DNA from: Pseudisothecium myosuroides
Lineage: Eukaryota > Streptophyta > Bryopsida > Hypnales > Lembophyllaceae
Length of the DNA stretch: 64,000 nucleotides
Assembly: GCA_951799445.1 (NCBI GenBank)
Contig: OX637292.1
Span: 2,855,296 to 2,919,295, forward strand
Reading direction: 5' to 3'
Below the pieces are notes generated by a model that was not told the DNA's origin, ran no database searches, and saw only the letters and a program-made list of their open reading frames with translations. Position 1 is the stretch's first letter. Every line of letters begins with the position of its first letter. Below are positions 12,025 through 24,598 of this stretch, in pieces. The position numbers and the translations under genes were made by a program.

Positions 12025-14006
12025 CACTATAAGAAAGTAGGGGTATAAATGACTGGGAAAGAATTATTGCTTGTCCGATTTGACTAAAAAATGACTAGTG
12101 CTTTCATAATTGCACCAGTCCTATTTCTACCACAGTGCTCAAGTGATTTTATAGTCGTGATTGTGAGTGCGGGATGAAGTCTTGATGAACCTCCGATAGT
12201 CATCTGTGACTTTTCATTAGTAATGACGTGAAGGTTTTAGTGGGAAAAGTGGTGAATCCAACGTAATGGCCTTGGTCATTCTCGAGTAGCCGCCTATCAT
12301 TCTTTGTAAATGTGCTTTAATACATTGCCACTAGAAATTGACTTCCAAAGTTGCTCGAGTGCGTATCCTGGAAGTTTTGGAGCATTGCCCTGCACAACTT
12401 TGCGTTGACATGGACGGTAGTAATTGTCGTCTTACTGGGCTACGATTGCAACCACTAAAGTAGTTGCACCTTAGTCAAATCCGAGTACCGTACATTTGGA
12501 GGTTGCAAGTGTGGGTCACTCGGAGGTGACTACGGCATGACTTAGTGGTTACTAGCGATCGGCTTGTCAATCAAGTTTTATGCATTATAAGAAACCTCCG
12601 TTTTAAATGATGAGCCCTAATTTTTTATGACGGATTTTAGGTGATGTCAATGTTGACAACCCAAATTTTTTATGTCAACAAAAATGTACAACGTAACATC
12701 AATATTGACAATCCAATGTTTTTATGTCAACATTGATGTTACATTGGACATTTTTGTTGACATAAAAATTTTGGGTTGTCAACATTGACATCACCTAAAA
12801 TCCGTCATAAAAAATTAAGGCTTGTCACCTAAAACGAAGGTTTTTTATAGTGATGGTTTAGAGGTGCATGTCTCTACTTGCACAAGCAAGGCTTGAAATT
12901 ATGATTCCTGCTCTTGCATGAGTGCCTGCAAGCACAAGACACAAAACTTCGGTACGAAGAACCAGCCTTTTCTGCACGCCATTGCAAAATAGTAAGGTTG
13001 GGCAGGGAAAGTCATCTTGTCATCCATTCAAAAGTGGTTACTGAATGTTGTTATGCATACGTACCTAATGGCTCTTTGTCTTTGTGATGGCTTCTTTTTT
13101 AGCAACAAGCGGTCCATGTCCTCTGGGTTTTGCAAATCCAACTCGGAATTTCATACAATGCTTTCAATCCACTTTGCCAATCTGGGGTGCTTGCATTTTT
13201 TCATTCCTCCGTAGGTCACTTCCTAGACACAACAACACCGTTGATTGTAAGCAACCCTCGGGACAAGGAGGACAAGACTCATAGGCATTACAGCACTTTC
13301 AGGGGACTTCCTCAATGCTACTTTGTAGTCCACGCTCCTGTGACTTCAATATGACTTTGTCGTAGTCATTTAAAAGTCGTGGTGAAGAGTTGTACTATGG
13401 AAACAACATAGAAATGACTAACAAATGATTTCTTGACTACTAGCAACTGGACACTCAGCCCAGCATCCCCATAGACTGCACCTTCAGCAGTTCTAAAAGA
13501 CTACGTACCTACTCTACTACTACTTCAGCGTCTTGCGCAATGTGATTCTTGTGCAATTTGTAGACATCCTATTCAGTTATTGTCACACTTTCCTTGCACG
13601 AAGTGAGGAGACTTAGGAGTTGGGACAACTACATACCTAATGACTTTACAATGACTTACACATGATTATGACATGGATGTCTACATCAGCATTGCTTAGA
13701 CTGTATTGCAACTACAGAACGACTACATAATTGGCTGACATGGACATCCATTTCAGCAAAAATTCTTTTGAAAATGGAAAACTACCTGACCATTCCAAAA
13801 AACTTGCTCGTCCACTTCATCAGCCACATAGACCCTCCCATCCTTTCTTCATCCAAGGATGGTGATAATAAAATCACAGTCATTTAAAGAATGACTTGTC
13901 TACAATGACTTCAGGGCCTCAAGTCATTTTTGAATCATTTTTGTCCGGAATGACTGTTTTAGAGTCAATCTTTGCAGTGCATTTATACCCTGAATTTCTT
14001 GTAGTG
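12025..14006. mobile_element. Non-autonomous CACTA (CMC) element, about 2 kb
   Basis: The left end CACTATAAGAAAG and the right end, read on the minus strand as CACTACAAGAAAT, both continue into GGGTATAAATG, giving terminal inverted repeats of about 28 bp. The subterminal DNA is full of short repeated AATGACT/GACTAC motifs, as in CACTA elements. The 3-bp flanks (CAA and TGC) do not match, so one end may be altered or the two ends come from different copies. No transposase frame is present. A second CACTA MITE is nested at 12583-12852. Confidence 0.7.
12583..12852. mobile_element. Foldback CACTA MITE, nearly perfect palindrome
   Basis: A 270-bp element running from CATTATAAGAAACC to GGTTTTTTATAGTG, flanked by ATG at 12580-12582 and ATG at 12853-12855. 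Nearly the whole element folds on itself: the arm around 12640-12700 (TTTTAGGTGATGTCAATG) returns inverted around 12740-12810. Transcribed, it would give a hairpin of over 100 bp. It interrupts the CACTA element that surrounds it. Confidence 0.85.
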
Positions 14007-15008
14007 TGCATGTACTCATACAACTATACAACAATAATCCCAAATTGGCACCAATTCATTATTGGACAATTTTTCATTCCTATAATAACCATTTGTAGTA
14101 TAATCTAGGAGCAATTCTTGGAGCATGGATAGAATATAGACAGGCTACCTTACTTTAGTTTTCATGTTGTATTTTTGCCTTTGCTCTCTAGACTAATTGA
14201 ATCCTTAGGGATTTCATTTGAATATGTAGAATGGTAAGATGTACTCCTTTGATTAGTACTTACACTTGTAGAAGGTCAAAGACATATAAAATACACTAAT
14301 AGTGAAATTTATTGTTTGCAATACAAATTATGGATTCTAATACTAAATGGTGACAATGTTGCTAATGTTATCATCACTAAATGTCAAAATGAACACTGAT
14401 TATCAACCAAATTTCTAAATTAGTACCAAGTTAGTTCACCCTACACTAAATCAACATCCAACATGAACACTAATTGTCAAGTAAATGAAAATTAGAGTGA
14501 TTTACAAAATAGGGTAAATAAGACTATTGGTACCATAACACTAATTTCATTATTCGTGTAGAGTTGGAGTTATAGTTGGGCTTATAATGTAGGACATCTC
14601 AATCAATTGATAATTGAATTTTATTACTTTTTTTTAAATTGAAGATGTATTTCAAAGTGATAAATCTACAAGACAAGGAATGGTCCATACTAGCACAATA
14701 AAACCAGCTGTGATTGTGGATTTCGAATTAATGGATTCCTAATTACCATAGGTTGTAAAATCTTCAAATTGCATAATTTATCACAAACAATAACTCAAAA
14801 TTTATAATCAATTTTCTTGAATGTTTTGGATATATTTTTGTATGGGAATGTCCATCATCTTCAAATTAGAGACATAAATGATAGGTGGTGGACATCAAAA
14901 AAATATCCTAAATGAACTACAATCTAAGGTTTTATTGTGAGAATATTCTATGCATGCACAACACCGGCGCATTCTACATTCTATAAGTTTAGTTTTTATT
15001 GACTCATA
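14007..15008. other. AT-rich intergenic DNA, nothing recognised
   Basis: AT-rich sequence without credible coding potential or clear element ends. Confidence 0.5.
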
Positions 15009-15262
15009 TGCATCATTTAACTACTTCTGGACTATTCAATGAATTCTGGACAATGCACTTTAGATCTCCAGATGATTATCTCTTGATGTTTGTATATTTC
15101 TCTTGATGTTTGTGTATATCTCTCAATGTTTTGTATAGATCTTCTGATGTTTTGTATAGATCTCTTGATGCATCAGGAGATCTCCAGATGAATATCTCTC
15201 GATGATTATCTCCCAATGTTAATTCTGGACTTTCAAAAGTCCAGAAGTAGTTAAATGATGCA
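15009..15262. mobile_element. 254-bp MITE with perfect 25-bp inverted ends
   Basis: The first 25 bases (15009-15033) are the exact reverse complement of the last 25 (15238-15262); the ends carry TTAACTACTTCTGGACT. The interior is built from degenerate repeats of a TCTCTTGATGTTTGTATA-like unit, mainly 15075-15175. The 63-codon frame on the minus strand is a by-product of the repeats. Confidence 0.8.
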
Positions 15263-15377
15263 TTCATGATTGTGGTATGTTTTTCTTAATGAAATCAACT
15301 CTACCATTGACTCACTTTTTTAGCAAATTGTATATTTTTTTTCTATTTTTATTACTAAAGTTTGTGTTTTATTCAAG

Positions 15378-15381
15378 AAAA

Positions 15382-15424
<43 letters not shown>
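15378..15424. repeat. (AAAT)n microsatellite
   Basis: About eleven uninterrupted AAAT units. Confidence 0.95.
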
Positions 15425-18400
15425 GGTAGAAGAACCTAAAAGTAACACTTTTTTGGTCACATTATCTCAAAAGTCATGACAAAAAAATTTGATGAGATTA
15501 TTAGCAAAATTAAGAAAAACACAACCCAAATAATTACATAGTTTTTTGACGCTCTAGTATTATTTTACAAATTTTCAAAGTTGAAAACATATTGTAGCCT
15601 ATATATAACACTAAATTCACCTTGAATGGGCACCCTTGAAGCACAAAATGCCTCAACTCTCATTGGTTGCTTCAAAAATCTTTTCATTGCATCTAAAAAA
15701 TTATATTGATTTTGAATCAACAAGTGTTCATTTTAGCCTATTATTTAGGTGTCTGAGAAAAGAAAATGACACATATAGGAATTTCTTCCCTAGCAAGTTT
15801 AAATTTGAATTGTTGTGAATTCTTGTAATTGTAACATACAAGTTAATTCAATTGGTGCAAGAGTTTGATTGAACAAGTCACCTCTCACAAAATTACATAA
15901 ATGTTTGATGAATGTGGTCTAATTAGTGTAAACATATGGATAAATTTTAGTTGAAATTGGATGAAAGTTTAATGACAATTACACTATTTGAGATTGTATG
16001 AAGATAGAATAGACCATATTAAATCAATTCTATAAAAATACCACAACTTCCATATTAGTTAGTCTCGCAAGATAGCTAAAACCTAGGGAGATCATTCCTT
16101 GTAATTTTGCATATACACCTGAGTTAAGAGGATACTTGATGTAGGGCTATTACCCTTAATTATTGCATTTAAGATGACCGTATTTTTACATAAAAATTAC
16201 GAGGGACATATTTCCAATATCCTATGGTTTTGTAAGTTCATTCATGCAGTTTTTAAAGTGGGGCTATTTTACATATAAAATTTTTAAGTGTCCAATTTTT
16301 TCTCACCTTCACCCTTAGACTTCACAAATTTTGCCTTCCCTCTACTACACATGTGTATAGGGTATACACCATGAAACCAACAACAATCAAATTAATTCAA
16401 GTGCCATTGACCAAGTAGCAATTTTTAACCCCTAAAGGTCAATTGACCATTGAAAGAACAATTGTAAATTTAGGTACGTTCCTATAAAGTCAATTTTGGT
16501 CAAATGTTTATAAAATTATTTGACATAAGATGTGAATGTATACTTCCTTAGCGGGAATATAATTTCTTTTCCATACTAAATTTTTTTAGCAGTCCAAGCA
16601 ATTTGGGCATCTTTGCGGCATCTTTGCCAGAAATTCTCATCAACTATTGAAATTTAGCATTTATGTAACTAATAAAAGATGGCGTACAATTGTCAAAAAA
16701 AATTTAGTTCTCAAATCACATCCAAAGAGGAGTAACATTTTGTTACCTATGTAGAGGTGGTTTTGGAAAAAAAAAATTCTTCTAACCTCAAGCCCAATTA
16801 GTTGCAAGAAACACTTAACGCTTTTCCGTCAAAACTGCATTTTTTAGCCACATGACTGGCAGTACTATGCAATACTACTAGTATTATGTGTTAGCAGCAC
16901 CCCGTCAGATTTGAACCGTTGATTCAATACTATGCAATACTACAAACTACTATGGAGTATTACAAAAGCCACTAGGAGCAGAAAACAGCAGAAAAAGGGT
17001 CTGTGGAGTTTTTCATTTTTAGTAATTCAAAAAAAATTCAAAAAAATTCAAAAAAAGAAGCCATTTTGCTAGAGAAGGTTGTGCTTGCATTGCACCAAGA
17101 AATTCATGAAGGAAATTTTTTCCCTCTTTGTAGCCTTCGCGCAAAGGAAGGTAACTTTGCCCCCATGTGTGCAACCGACATGTTGCTATTTTCATAAAAA
17201 CTCATTGTCAACCCTTGTAATGTTAGTAGACCTCCAACATGTCCAATTTGTGGCTTCAAATTTGCATTTTTGGATCAAAAATAGGACTAAACACCACCAC
17301 CCCAAATGGCCACGGTAGACACCCAATTGGAGGCAAGTTAAAAATAGTATAGTAATTTGAAAAATTTGAAAAAATTACTCAATGTCTACAACTACCGCAT
17401 CTACCTTCATTCCAAATTTCATGCCAAACGGAAAAACAATACAAAAGTTATGAGCAAAAAAACACATGTCTGAGGACAAGGGAACAAGAAATAGGATAAG
17501 TGTTTCTTGCAATCACCCTAGCTATGTAGGGGTGGTTTTGAAAAAAAAAACTTTTTTTAAAACCTCAAGCCCAATTATCTTACAATATGTGAAGTCAAAA
17601 TTCTTGGAATTTTTCCCATACATTCCAATTCTTGTCTCTAATCTTTACCATTTGGATTTTAAATTAAAAAATTTCCTTATTGCACAAGAAATCATCAAAA
17701 AATGATTTGTGTATTGCCAATGTATAGTACTTAACCTCCTTGCATTGTAGGTTGATTTAGAATAAGTTGGACTCCATATTTACTTTTGAAATTTTTCATG
17801 AGTGAATCTTACATAATGTACTTATGAATAGTCAAAATCTTCATTTTTGTGGATTAAAAATTTTCCTCCAAGAAGGCTCGAAGTCTGTTGACTTTAATTT
17901 GCAGGAATGAAAAAAAAATTCTAACTTCAAACATTATAATCTTTCAATCTACAAGTGGGCATATGGGCTGAATAATTTTCCACACATTTTCTTAACCATT
18001 TAATACACTTTTGTATGGTTGGAATTCAAAAATATATATTTTTTGGACAATGCATCAAAAACTCGATAAAAAATTGGTAGTTTTGAATTTATTTTTCTTC
18101 CAAAACATCCTCTGGCCTTTAATAATTAATAACATTGAACACTTTAGAATCACTAATGAAACTATGCCATGAACGTTTCATTCAATATGAGTGTAATTAA
18201 CACAAATGGCTTCAAAGATTGGAGTTAATTGAATTATAAATTCTATTCTCGTGTTGTACAGTACAATTTCTAGTTCATTGAACCCACTAAAGCAAACCTT
18301 CCTATTCATGCAATGTGACAATTTTTGGTTAATGTTTTCCATTTATCCTTAACTTTTTTTTATATGTACACTACTTATATTGTGGCACAATTTCAATCAA

Positions 18401-19352
18401 CCATCCTTTATTGTTGATTTTCTTGACTATGCCCATTTTATATTCCATATGAAATCATCCATCTACATCTATACTACATGATTTTTTACATAGCCTAATT
18501 TATATATATAAGTATGTAGCATCTTATAAACCCTATAGTAGCCCTATACATTATATAAAAGAATTCCACTTCGAATTAAATGGACCCTATCACTTAGATT
18601 TCCAGAAATCAATAGTGATTTTCCTCAGGCTAGAAAACAATTAAACCTTATTCAATTTTTCAAATCTACAGTGAAAAAACAACCTTCTCTACATCAACAC
18701 TGACATCGACACCCACATCTTATTCTTTACAACCTCCATTCCCTAACCCCTCTCTTCTCCAACTTCTCCACTCCCTCCCCCTCTCTTCTCCAACTTCTCC
18801 TCTCCCTTCCCCTAAAAAACATCCTCCCCCCTCATTAAATATTATTCTTTAGGTAAAATAACATCTCTCTTTCAATAAAGATACTGAATTTAAGTGTCAT
18901 ACGTATTGTCTTTTTAGAGTTGTTTGTGAAACTTCAAATGAACATACTCTACATTACACCATCATAAGCAATGTGATTGGAGTTATTTTCTCTACTCTTT
19001 TTTAATTTGATCAATTTCCAAGTTATTTCAAGCTGGTATTAATACTAATTGAAATAACTTGTCTATTACAATCAAAAAATTTGAACAATTTGAGCTACAA
19101 TAATAATTGTTTGTGTTTGTGTTTAATTTTTTATTTTAAAATAAATTCTTTTGTTCTAATAGTTTACATTCTCCTTTGTGGAAATTGGTTTTATTCCTAC
19201 TTGTAAGATGGGCCAACCAGTCAAAGATCTAAACTTTCCTTTTATTTCTTTTACCCTTTCAGTTGTAGTTTTGTTTTCTGCTTAATTTTAGGTGTACTAT
19301 GACACAGGAAATGCCACCCACACCATGCTGTAGCTTTTGAATGACTTCAAAA
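15425..19352. other. AT-rich repeat-derived DNA, no gene
   Basis: No credible protein is encoded. Position 16425 begins TTAACCCCTAAAGG, one end of the TTAA family described below, with no clear partner. A segment of about 55 bp (CTATGTAG, GGTGGTTTTG, an A run, AACCTCAAGCCCAATTA) occurs at about 16750 and again at about 17520. This suggests two diverged copies of one older repeat. Confidence 0.5.
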
Positions 19353-19998
19353 CTAACCCCTAAATGCCCGAGGCACCAAAATCTGGTGTTTGCAAAACTT
19401 TGAAGTCAAACAAAACTCAACCAAGTTGCTATTTTTAGTAGTTTAATATTTTTGGAAAGGTCTTTGTGAAGTCTAGTTTTAGCATCAAAAATCCGATCTT
19501 GAAGATAATCAATAGTGATTTTTCTATTGAAGATTTTGTGCAAGGGTACCCATTACAATCTTGACTTCCCGTAGTGTTGAGAGCTCTTGGAAATGAGCCT
19601 CAAATACACTAGATCTTGGATCAAAAATCACATTCAAAATTCATTTAAAAAAACTATAGAGTAGATTTTAAGAAGCCATAAATTGATTGGGGTTATACAT
19701 GTTAGGCTCTTTAACCTCATATTTTTTTGGACACCATTTTTTTAGATTCAACTTGTGAAAAGAGGATTGAAAGTTTTTTGCAGTTTTAACACCCTCATGG
19801 TCAAACATTATAATCTTTCACTCTATAAGTGATATTGTTGTGTTTTCTTTTTCTATGAGATCTTTAGCATGTCTAGTTTGAATTGGTACGGTTACAATTT
19901 AAAAAAAATTGATACAACTTATCAAAATGTTGGCATTTTGTTCAATTTAGAGCAAATTCCAAGTCACTCAAAACAGGCCTTGGGCATTTAGGGGCTAA
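19353..19998. mobile_element. Diverged member of the TTAA/CCCCTAAA family
   Basis: The left end CTAACCCCTAAATGCCCGAGG and the right end GCCTTGGGCATTTAGGGGCTAA are inverted repeats of about 20 bp. The flanking tetranucleotide is CTAA on both sides (19353-19356 and 19995-19998) instead of TTAA. It is about 646 bp and non-coding. Confidence 0.6.
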
Positions 19999-21034
19999 TT
20001 ATGATGAAATCATTTTCCATCTGATTCTTGTATTGGGATTTGTTTCAATGGAAGTTGTTTCAATGGTATTGGAAATATGCATGATTGAAGTGCTTATGAT
20101 TTTTCAATATAAGAAGATATTGTAAAAATAAATCACCAGAAATTATTTCTTTTGTATATTTGGTCAACTTTAGTGACTTTTGAGTATAGAAATGATATTT
20201 TTTGAATGCCACCAATAAAAATGTAAAAAACTAGTTGTAATGTGAAGTTCAAACAATAAAATTTAATTGTAGTACAAACTATAGACATAACTAATTCCAA
20301 TAATTTAACATGCAACAAATGACAATTGAAACAGCCCACCATAGATTTTTATTAATTTTTTTAGTGACAATTTTTCTAAGGTGAAAGATGTATATTTGGA
20401 TATTTCTAACATAAATACCTATTCAAAATTCAAAACTATGAAATTGATTTTTAAAAGTTCATCAAAAATGGAGTTTTGTTTTTTTAAATTCAAAAATTGG
20501 TATGCTTGATTGAGATTGCAATGAATATAATGTTAAATTTTATGCACAACTAAAAGTGCCAATTATTCTTTACATTACGCAAAATTCTTTGAATGGTAGA
20601 ACAGAATTGAATGGTATATATCTTTATTGGCCCTCTACAATGCAAAAAATTTATGTTAAAAGGATTCAAATTCTCAAAACTTGATATGGCAAGGTGAAAA
20701 AAAACCATTCCTTTCAATTTGATCACTAAAATCTTATAATCCAACTTATTCAAGTTTCTGAAAAAAGTTCCACACATTTCCGTACAAGTTTAATGCAAGA
20801 TCCGATGGTTGGATATGTTTATTTCATTGTAGGTTTTCACAACAAAAAATGTTAGTTATGGAGAAGTTTTTGGTGAAGCATAATCTCAAAGCTTACCCCT
20901 AAGTGCCCTATGTGACCAAAAGTGTCCTCACATAGTTTGGAAGTCCAATTTGAGCCACCAAATCTAGTCATGCATAATTTCCAATATCCCGTAATAAATT
21001 GTCTCCACATTTTGCCAACCATTTTCTAAATACT
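19999..21034. other. AT-rich repeat-derived DNA
   Basis: No gene is recognised. GCTTACCCCTAAGTGCCC at 20891 looks like another degenerate end of the TTAA family. Confidence 0.45.
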
Positions 21035-21325
21035 TAAGGTAGGGTGCATTAAAGCAAACCCTACTCTAAAAGCAACCTCTAATACAGAGGTATATTTTGC
21101 TTTCATCAATGTACCAAAAGTGTACATTTTTGGAGGGGGTTGCTTTTAGAGACAACTATGTTTCAACTTCAAGAATTTGCAACTAATTCCACTAAGGTTC
21201 AAAAGATATGCAACGACTTTGGTTAGATGCCAATTCCATTTTCCTTCCTACAAAAATCTATTGAAAACTATTTCAAGGAGTTTAGCTTCTCCTCAAAATG
21301 CAATCAACTCTTAAGAGGTGTGAGC
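21035..21325 (-). repeat. Repeat R, copy 1 (TA-AGGTAG end), inverted
   Basis: A 290-bp repeat found again at about 24599-24915 and 36368-36665 in the opposite orientation. Shared landmarks are an AGCTAAACTCCTTGAAGC-like stretch, GTTGAAACACAGT and an AATGTACC stretch. The outer end TTAAGGTAGGGTGC carries the AGGTAG terminus common to several MITEs in this window. Confidence 0.7.
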
Positions 21326-21990
21326 TCCCAATTCGTAACTAGGGACTCACAGTTTTCTTTTTTTCGATTTTTACAAATTTAAGTATAATTTTATATACAA
21401 AAAGCCCAAAAAAGAGTGTAAAACCAAAATAGGTATGTCACATACCAATATTGCATTTGGTCCCTTATAGGTTATTTTCCCCCAAATAAACCCCATTTCC
21501 ACTTGTACATAGGTTAAAACGTGGAAATGTAGGTAAATAATAGAATTAAGGCTAGTCCAGCCCAAATAGCCCAAATAGACCAGTACATGTAACATCTTAT
21601 GGCTAAAATTGGTCCAAGGGAACACCGTTGAGGTCCTAAGTCCATTCCCAAAGATAGGTTTCACTTTCCCCACAGCATCGAAGAAATAGCGGAAACCCCA
21701 ATTGTTGGCCAACAGGAGTTACAAACTCAAGATGGACCCGTAAGAAGAATCTACGGGTAGAGTATGGTGTATTAGGGTGGAAATCGCATTTGGAACTCAA
21801 TGGCGAAATCGGCTTGCCAAGATTCTCTTGTATGTGAAAGATTTCCTAGTTGCCGGAATTAAAAGGAGAAGACAGAGTTTGATTCTCCTCTGACCTTTGT
21901 GCAAAGTAAGAATATGAGCTTGCACATCCTTTGTGGAATTCCATGAGAGGTTCCATAAAAAGTTTCAGAATTTTCTGACTTGCTAAAGAT
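21326..21990. other. Unassigned DNA with a 113-codon minus-strand frame
   Basis: The stretch 21371-21712 on the minus strand is open for 113 codons, with hydrophobic residues and no family motif I recognise. It may be part of the retroelement that follows or chance. No promoter or splice context supports a gene. Confidence 0.3.
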
Positions 21991-23353
21991 GCCTGTAGTC
22001 ATAGAATATATAGAGAATGTGTGAATAATAGCAAAATTTTGTTAATTTCTCTAATTTTTCTAATTCTATAGTACTTAAGATGTTAATATGTCAATATTAC
22101 CAGTATAATAGACTTTACTATAGAATGTCATCAATAGATGTAGAAAAAGGATGAATGGGGTGCGACTGTAGAAGCGGTTACAAACTGATCCAATGAAGCG
22201 GGTGAAATCAATTGTCGGGCGAAGTGGAAAGTCAATCTGGAATGGAAGTCCAGAGCTCCTGCGGTTGAGGCCGGTAGTGTGTGGATTGAGTGAGTGATCT
22301 ATAGTTTTTGTGTGATTTTGTAAGTGAAGTGAAGAGTTGAATTTCTATAGTGCTGGAGTCTGTAATTGTGAATGTGTGGATTGATAGTTGTCATGTAGTG
22401 AGGTTGAGAATACAGTGAGGATCAATTGTAAATTTCAGGCTGAAATATAATGCAGAGATTATGAGATGAGTGTACTGTTATCAATTGTGTGGATTTTCGG
22501 ATGTGTTATGCAATTGTGATTCTTGCTATTGTGATGTGAATGATTGAGTGTGCTGAAATTGTATATATCAATTGTGAGTGTGTGATTGTGCTGAGTGTTG
22601 AGTCTATGGATTTATTGGTGTGAGGAATTTCTATTGTCGTGATTGGATGTGAATGCAAGTTTGGATTCAGTTTCAATTGTTTTATCCATTGTGTATGGAC
22701 TGGTTGCATGGTATGTGTCAATGGTGTATGAGCATGATGTTATTGAGTGTTTTATGATGAAAACTGGGAGATTAATCTATAGAGACGGTGTAATTAGAGC
22801 AAGTCCGTAAACTGAATCAATAGAATAGTGAGAATAAGTGATATTACAATGGATAGCAAATAGTTTAAATTAAAGGAAAAGAAGTGCAAATATTGTTGTC
22901 AATTAAATAATATAAAGATGGAATGCCAAACTGTGGAGATAGTTTCAATGGAAGAAAGTAAGAATGAGAAGAAGAACACAATTGCAACAAAGCCGGAAGA
23001 AGCCGTGAGGCAAATCAATAGTACTTGAGCAAGTTGTTGAAGAAATCAATAGAAGCTCGTACCAGAGCGGTTGGTGAGAAGTGATGGAACAATGGAGAAT
23101 GAAAATAAAGCTATAGGATTTCCAAATGAATTGATAAGTTTCCAATTTTGACCATGATTATAATAAAATAGTCTATCTATTGAATTTGTGAAGTTGGAAA
23201 AATATTCCATGGTTTTCCTTCAATTGTGCAGAACTTGGGGTTAATTTAGTTTCCCTTAGGAATTACCTATAGTGCATCCAAACCTCCCTGCGAACAAACT
23301 CAAAACTATAGGAATTTTATTATAATTAACTGTATAGTAAAAATCCATCTACA
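21991..23353 (+). mobile_element. Probable 5' LTR of a retroelement, left edge uncertain
   Basis: The right edge is set by the primer-binding-site-like sequence that begins three bases after CA at 23352-23353, as expected for an LTR ending in CA. The left edge near TGTAG at about 21994 is only a guess from the TG..CA rule. The interior is TGTG-rich around 22240-22750. No second LTR lies in the window, so the boundary cannot be verified. Confidence 0.4.
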
Positions 23354-23356
23354 TAA

Positions 23357-23374
23357 TGGCGCCGCTGCCGGGGA
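23357..23374 (+). other. Primer-binding-site-like sequence of an LTR element
   Basis: TGGCGCCGCTGCCGGGGA begins three bases after the probable LTR end. It closely resembles the PBS found in many plant Ty3/gypsy elements of the Tat/Ogre type. This strong GC block is out of place in the AT-rich surroundings. Confidence 0.65.
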
Positions 23375-23455
23375 GGCAATGGATTAAACGCCAATAGGTA
23401 ATTCTATTAGTTGAGTCAATAGAGGAGGGAAATACATAAAATTAATGGCTATTAG

Positions 23456-23956
23456 ATGAGTTATAAGTGGCCATTTAGTCCTAAAAATTCTGTTAAAGAG
23501 CAAAGGGAAAAGGCTGCTCGAGAGGAGCGAGCAAGAGTGAGAGCATTAAGAAATTTAAATAAACAAGACACTAGTGAAAAGACAGAGAGTTCTATTGTCT
23601 TGCAGTCTGTGGCTGAGGAGAGTGAAATATCTATAGATCCATTAACCGCAGGAAGGGATAGTGTTCAGGATTTGTCTATTGTTACATCAGAGAATTTAGA
23701 TCAATTGGACCCTTCTCCCGATACAGGAGAACTGAGCCATTTTGACCCAATTTTTGATAGTCGGTCAGAATCATTAAGACCTATAGTTGAATTTAATCCA
23801 CAACAGAGAGCACCTTTTGTTGAATCATGTCAAAGATTTGGATTGTCTCATACATTGTGTGAGGGTATTTGTTTGTCAAATTTGCCTACTCCAGAAGGAA
23901 CTTTGAGTGGAGAACTTATAAGTGAGGAATTCAAGGTTCAAAGTCAAATAATCTAG
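23456..23956 (+). CDS. N-terminal part of a retroelement ORF, truncated
   Basis: A 166-codon open frame starts about 80 bases after the primer-binding-site-like sequence, where gag or an extra ORF1 of a gypsy element would begin. The protein opens with a basic, charged stretch (KEQREKAAREERARVRALRN) and continues acidic and Ser-rich. I see no zinc knuckle, protease or reverse transcriptase. The frame runs out where similarity to the interior of a TTAA element begins (about 23937), so the retroelement appears cut off there. Identity as retroelement protein is inferred from position only. Confidence 0.4.
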   Translation: MSYKWPFSPKNSVKEQREKAAREERARVRALRNLNKQDTSEKTESSIVLQSVAEESEISIDPLTAGRDSVQDLSIVTSENLDQLDPSPDTGELSHFDPIFDSRSESLRPIVEFNPQQRAPFVESCQRFGLSHTLCEGICLSNLPTPEGTLSGELISEEFKVQSQII

Positions 23957-24380
23957 TCCCGCAATGTGCTAAAAAAACTTGTATTTTTCACTTTCAATTC
24001 AAATATCTTGCAATCTATGCGGTCAAAATTTCTGAAATTTATTCCACACATTTTCATACTAGTTAGGTGTAAGATCCTATAGTTAGATGTGCAAAAAAAA
24101 CAATTTTCAAATTTTTTACTCTTTGCTATAGGAATGGCAGTTTTGAATATTTTTTGGTAGAAAAAAGGCCTTGGTCCTTTAGGAGTTAAAATGCAAGTAT
24201 CTTGCAATCTATGCAATCAAAGTTTCTGAAATTTCTTCCACTCATTTACATACGAGTCTTATGAAAGATCCTGCGGCTGGATATGCAAAACAAATTGTAA
24301 ATTTTTTTGCACTTCACAACAGAAATGACAGTTTTGAGTGTTTTTTGATGGGAAAAAGACCTTGGGACTTTAGGAGTTAA
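23937..24380 (+). mobile_element. Truncated TTAA element with its right end in tandem
   Basis: From about 23937 (ATCTAGTCCCGCAATGTGCT) to TTAA at 24186-24189 the sequence matches the right quarter of the full-length copy at 27288-28227. The last 190 bp then repeat in diverged form, ending at TTAA 24377-24380 with CTTTAGGAGTTAA. The left three quarters are absent. Confidence 0.75.
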
Positions 24381-24598
24381 AAAAAGGCTACTCACTCCCG
24401 TCTATCAAAACAGAGAAAGCTCAACAACAAGGACTGTGTGACTGAGAATCGTCCTTGCTGGCCATGTGCAAATGCTTGTCCGCAACTTCTTGGATCCAAC
24501 AAACCCATTCCGGAAAAGGGAGGTCTGATTGGCATGGACAAATGTACACATTTCCTTTGCAGCCCCCATGGCCCCATACATGACCTTTGCACTAACTA

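Noticed and set aside
12640..12840. Short repeated words considered as a CRISPR array
   Set aside because: The repeats are inverted arms of one palindrome, not regularly spaced direct repeats, and the genome is a plant's.
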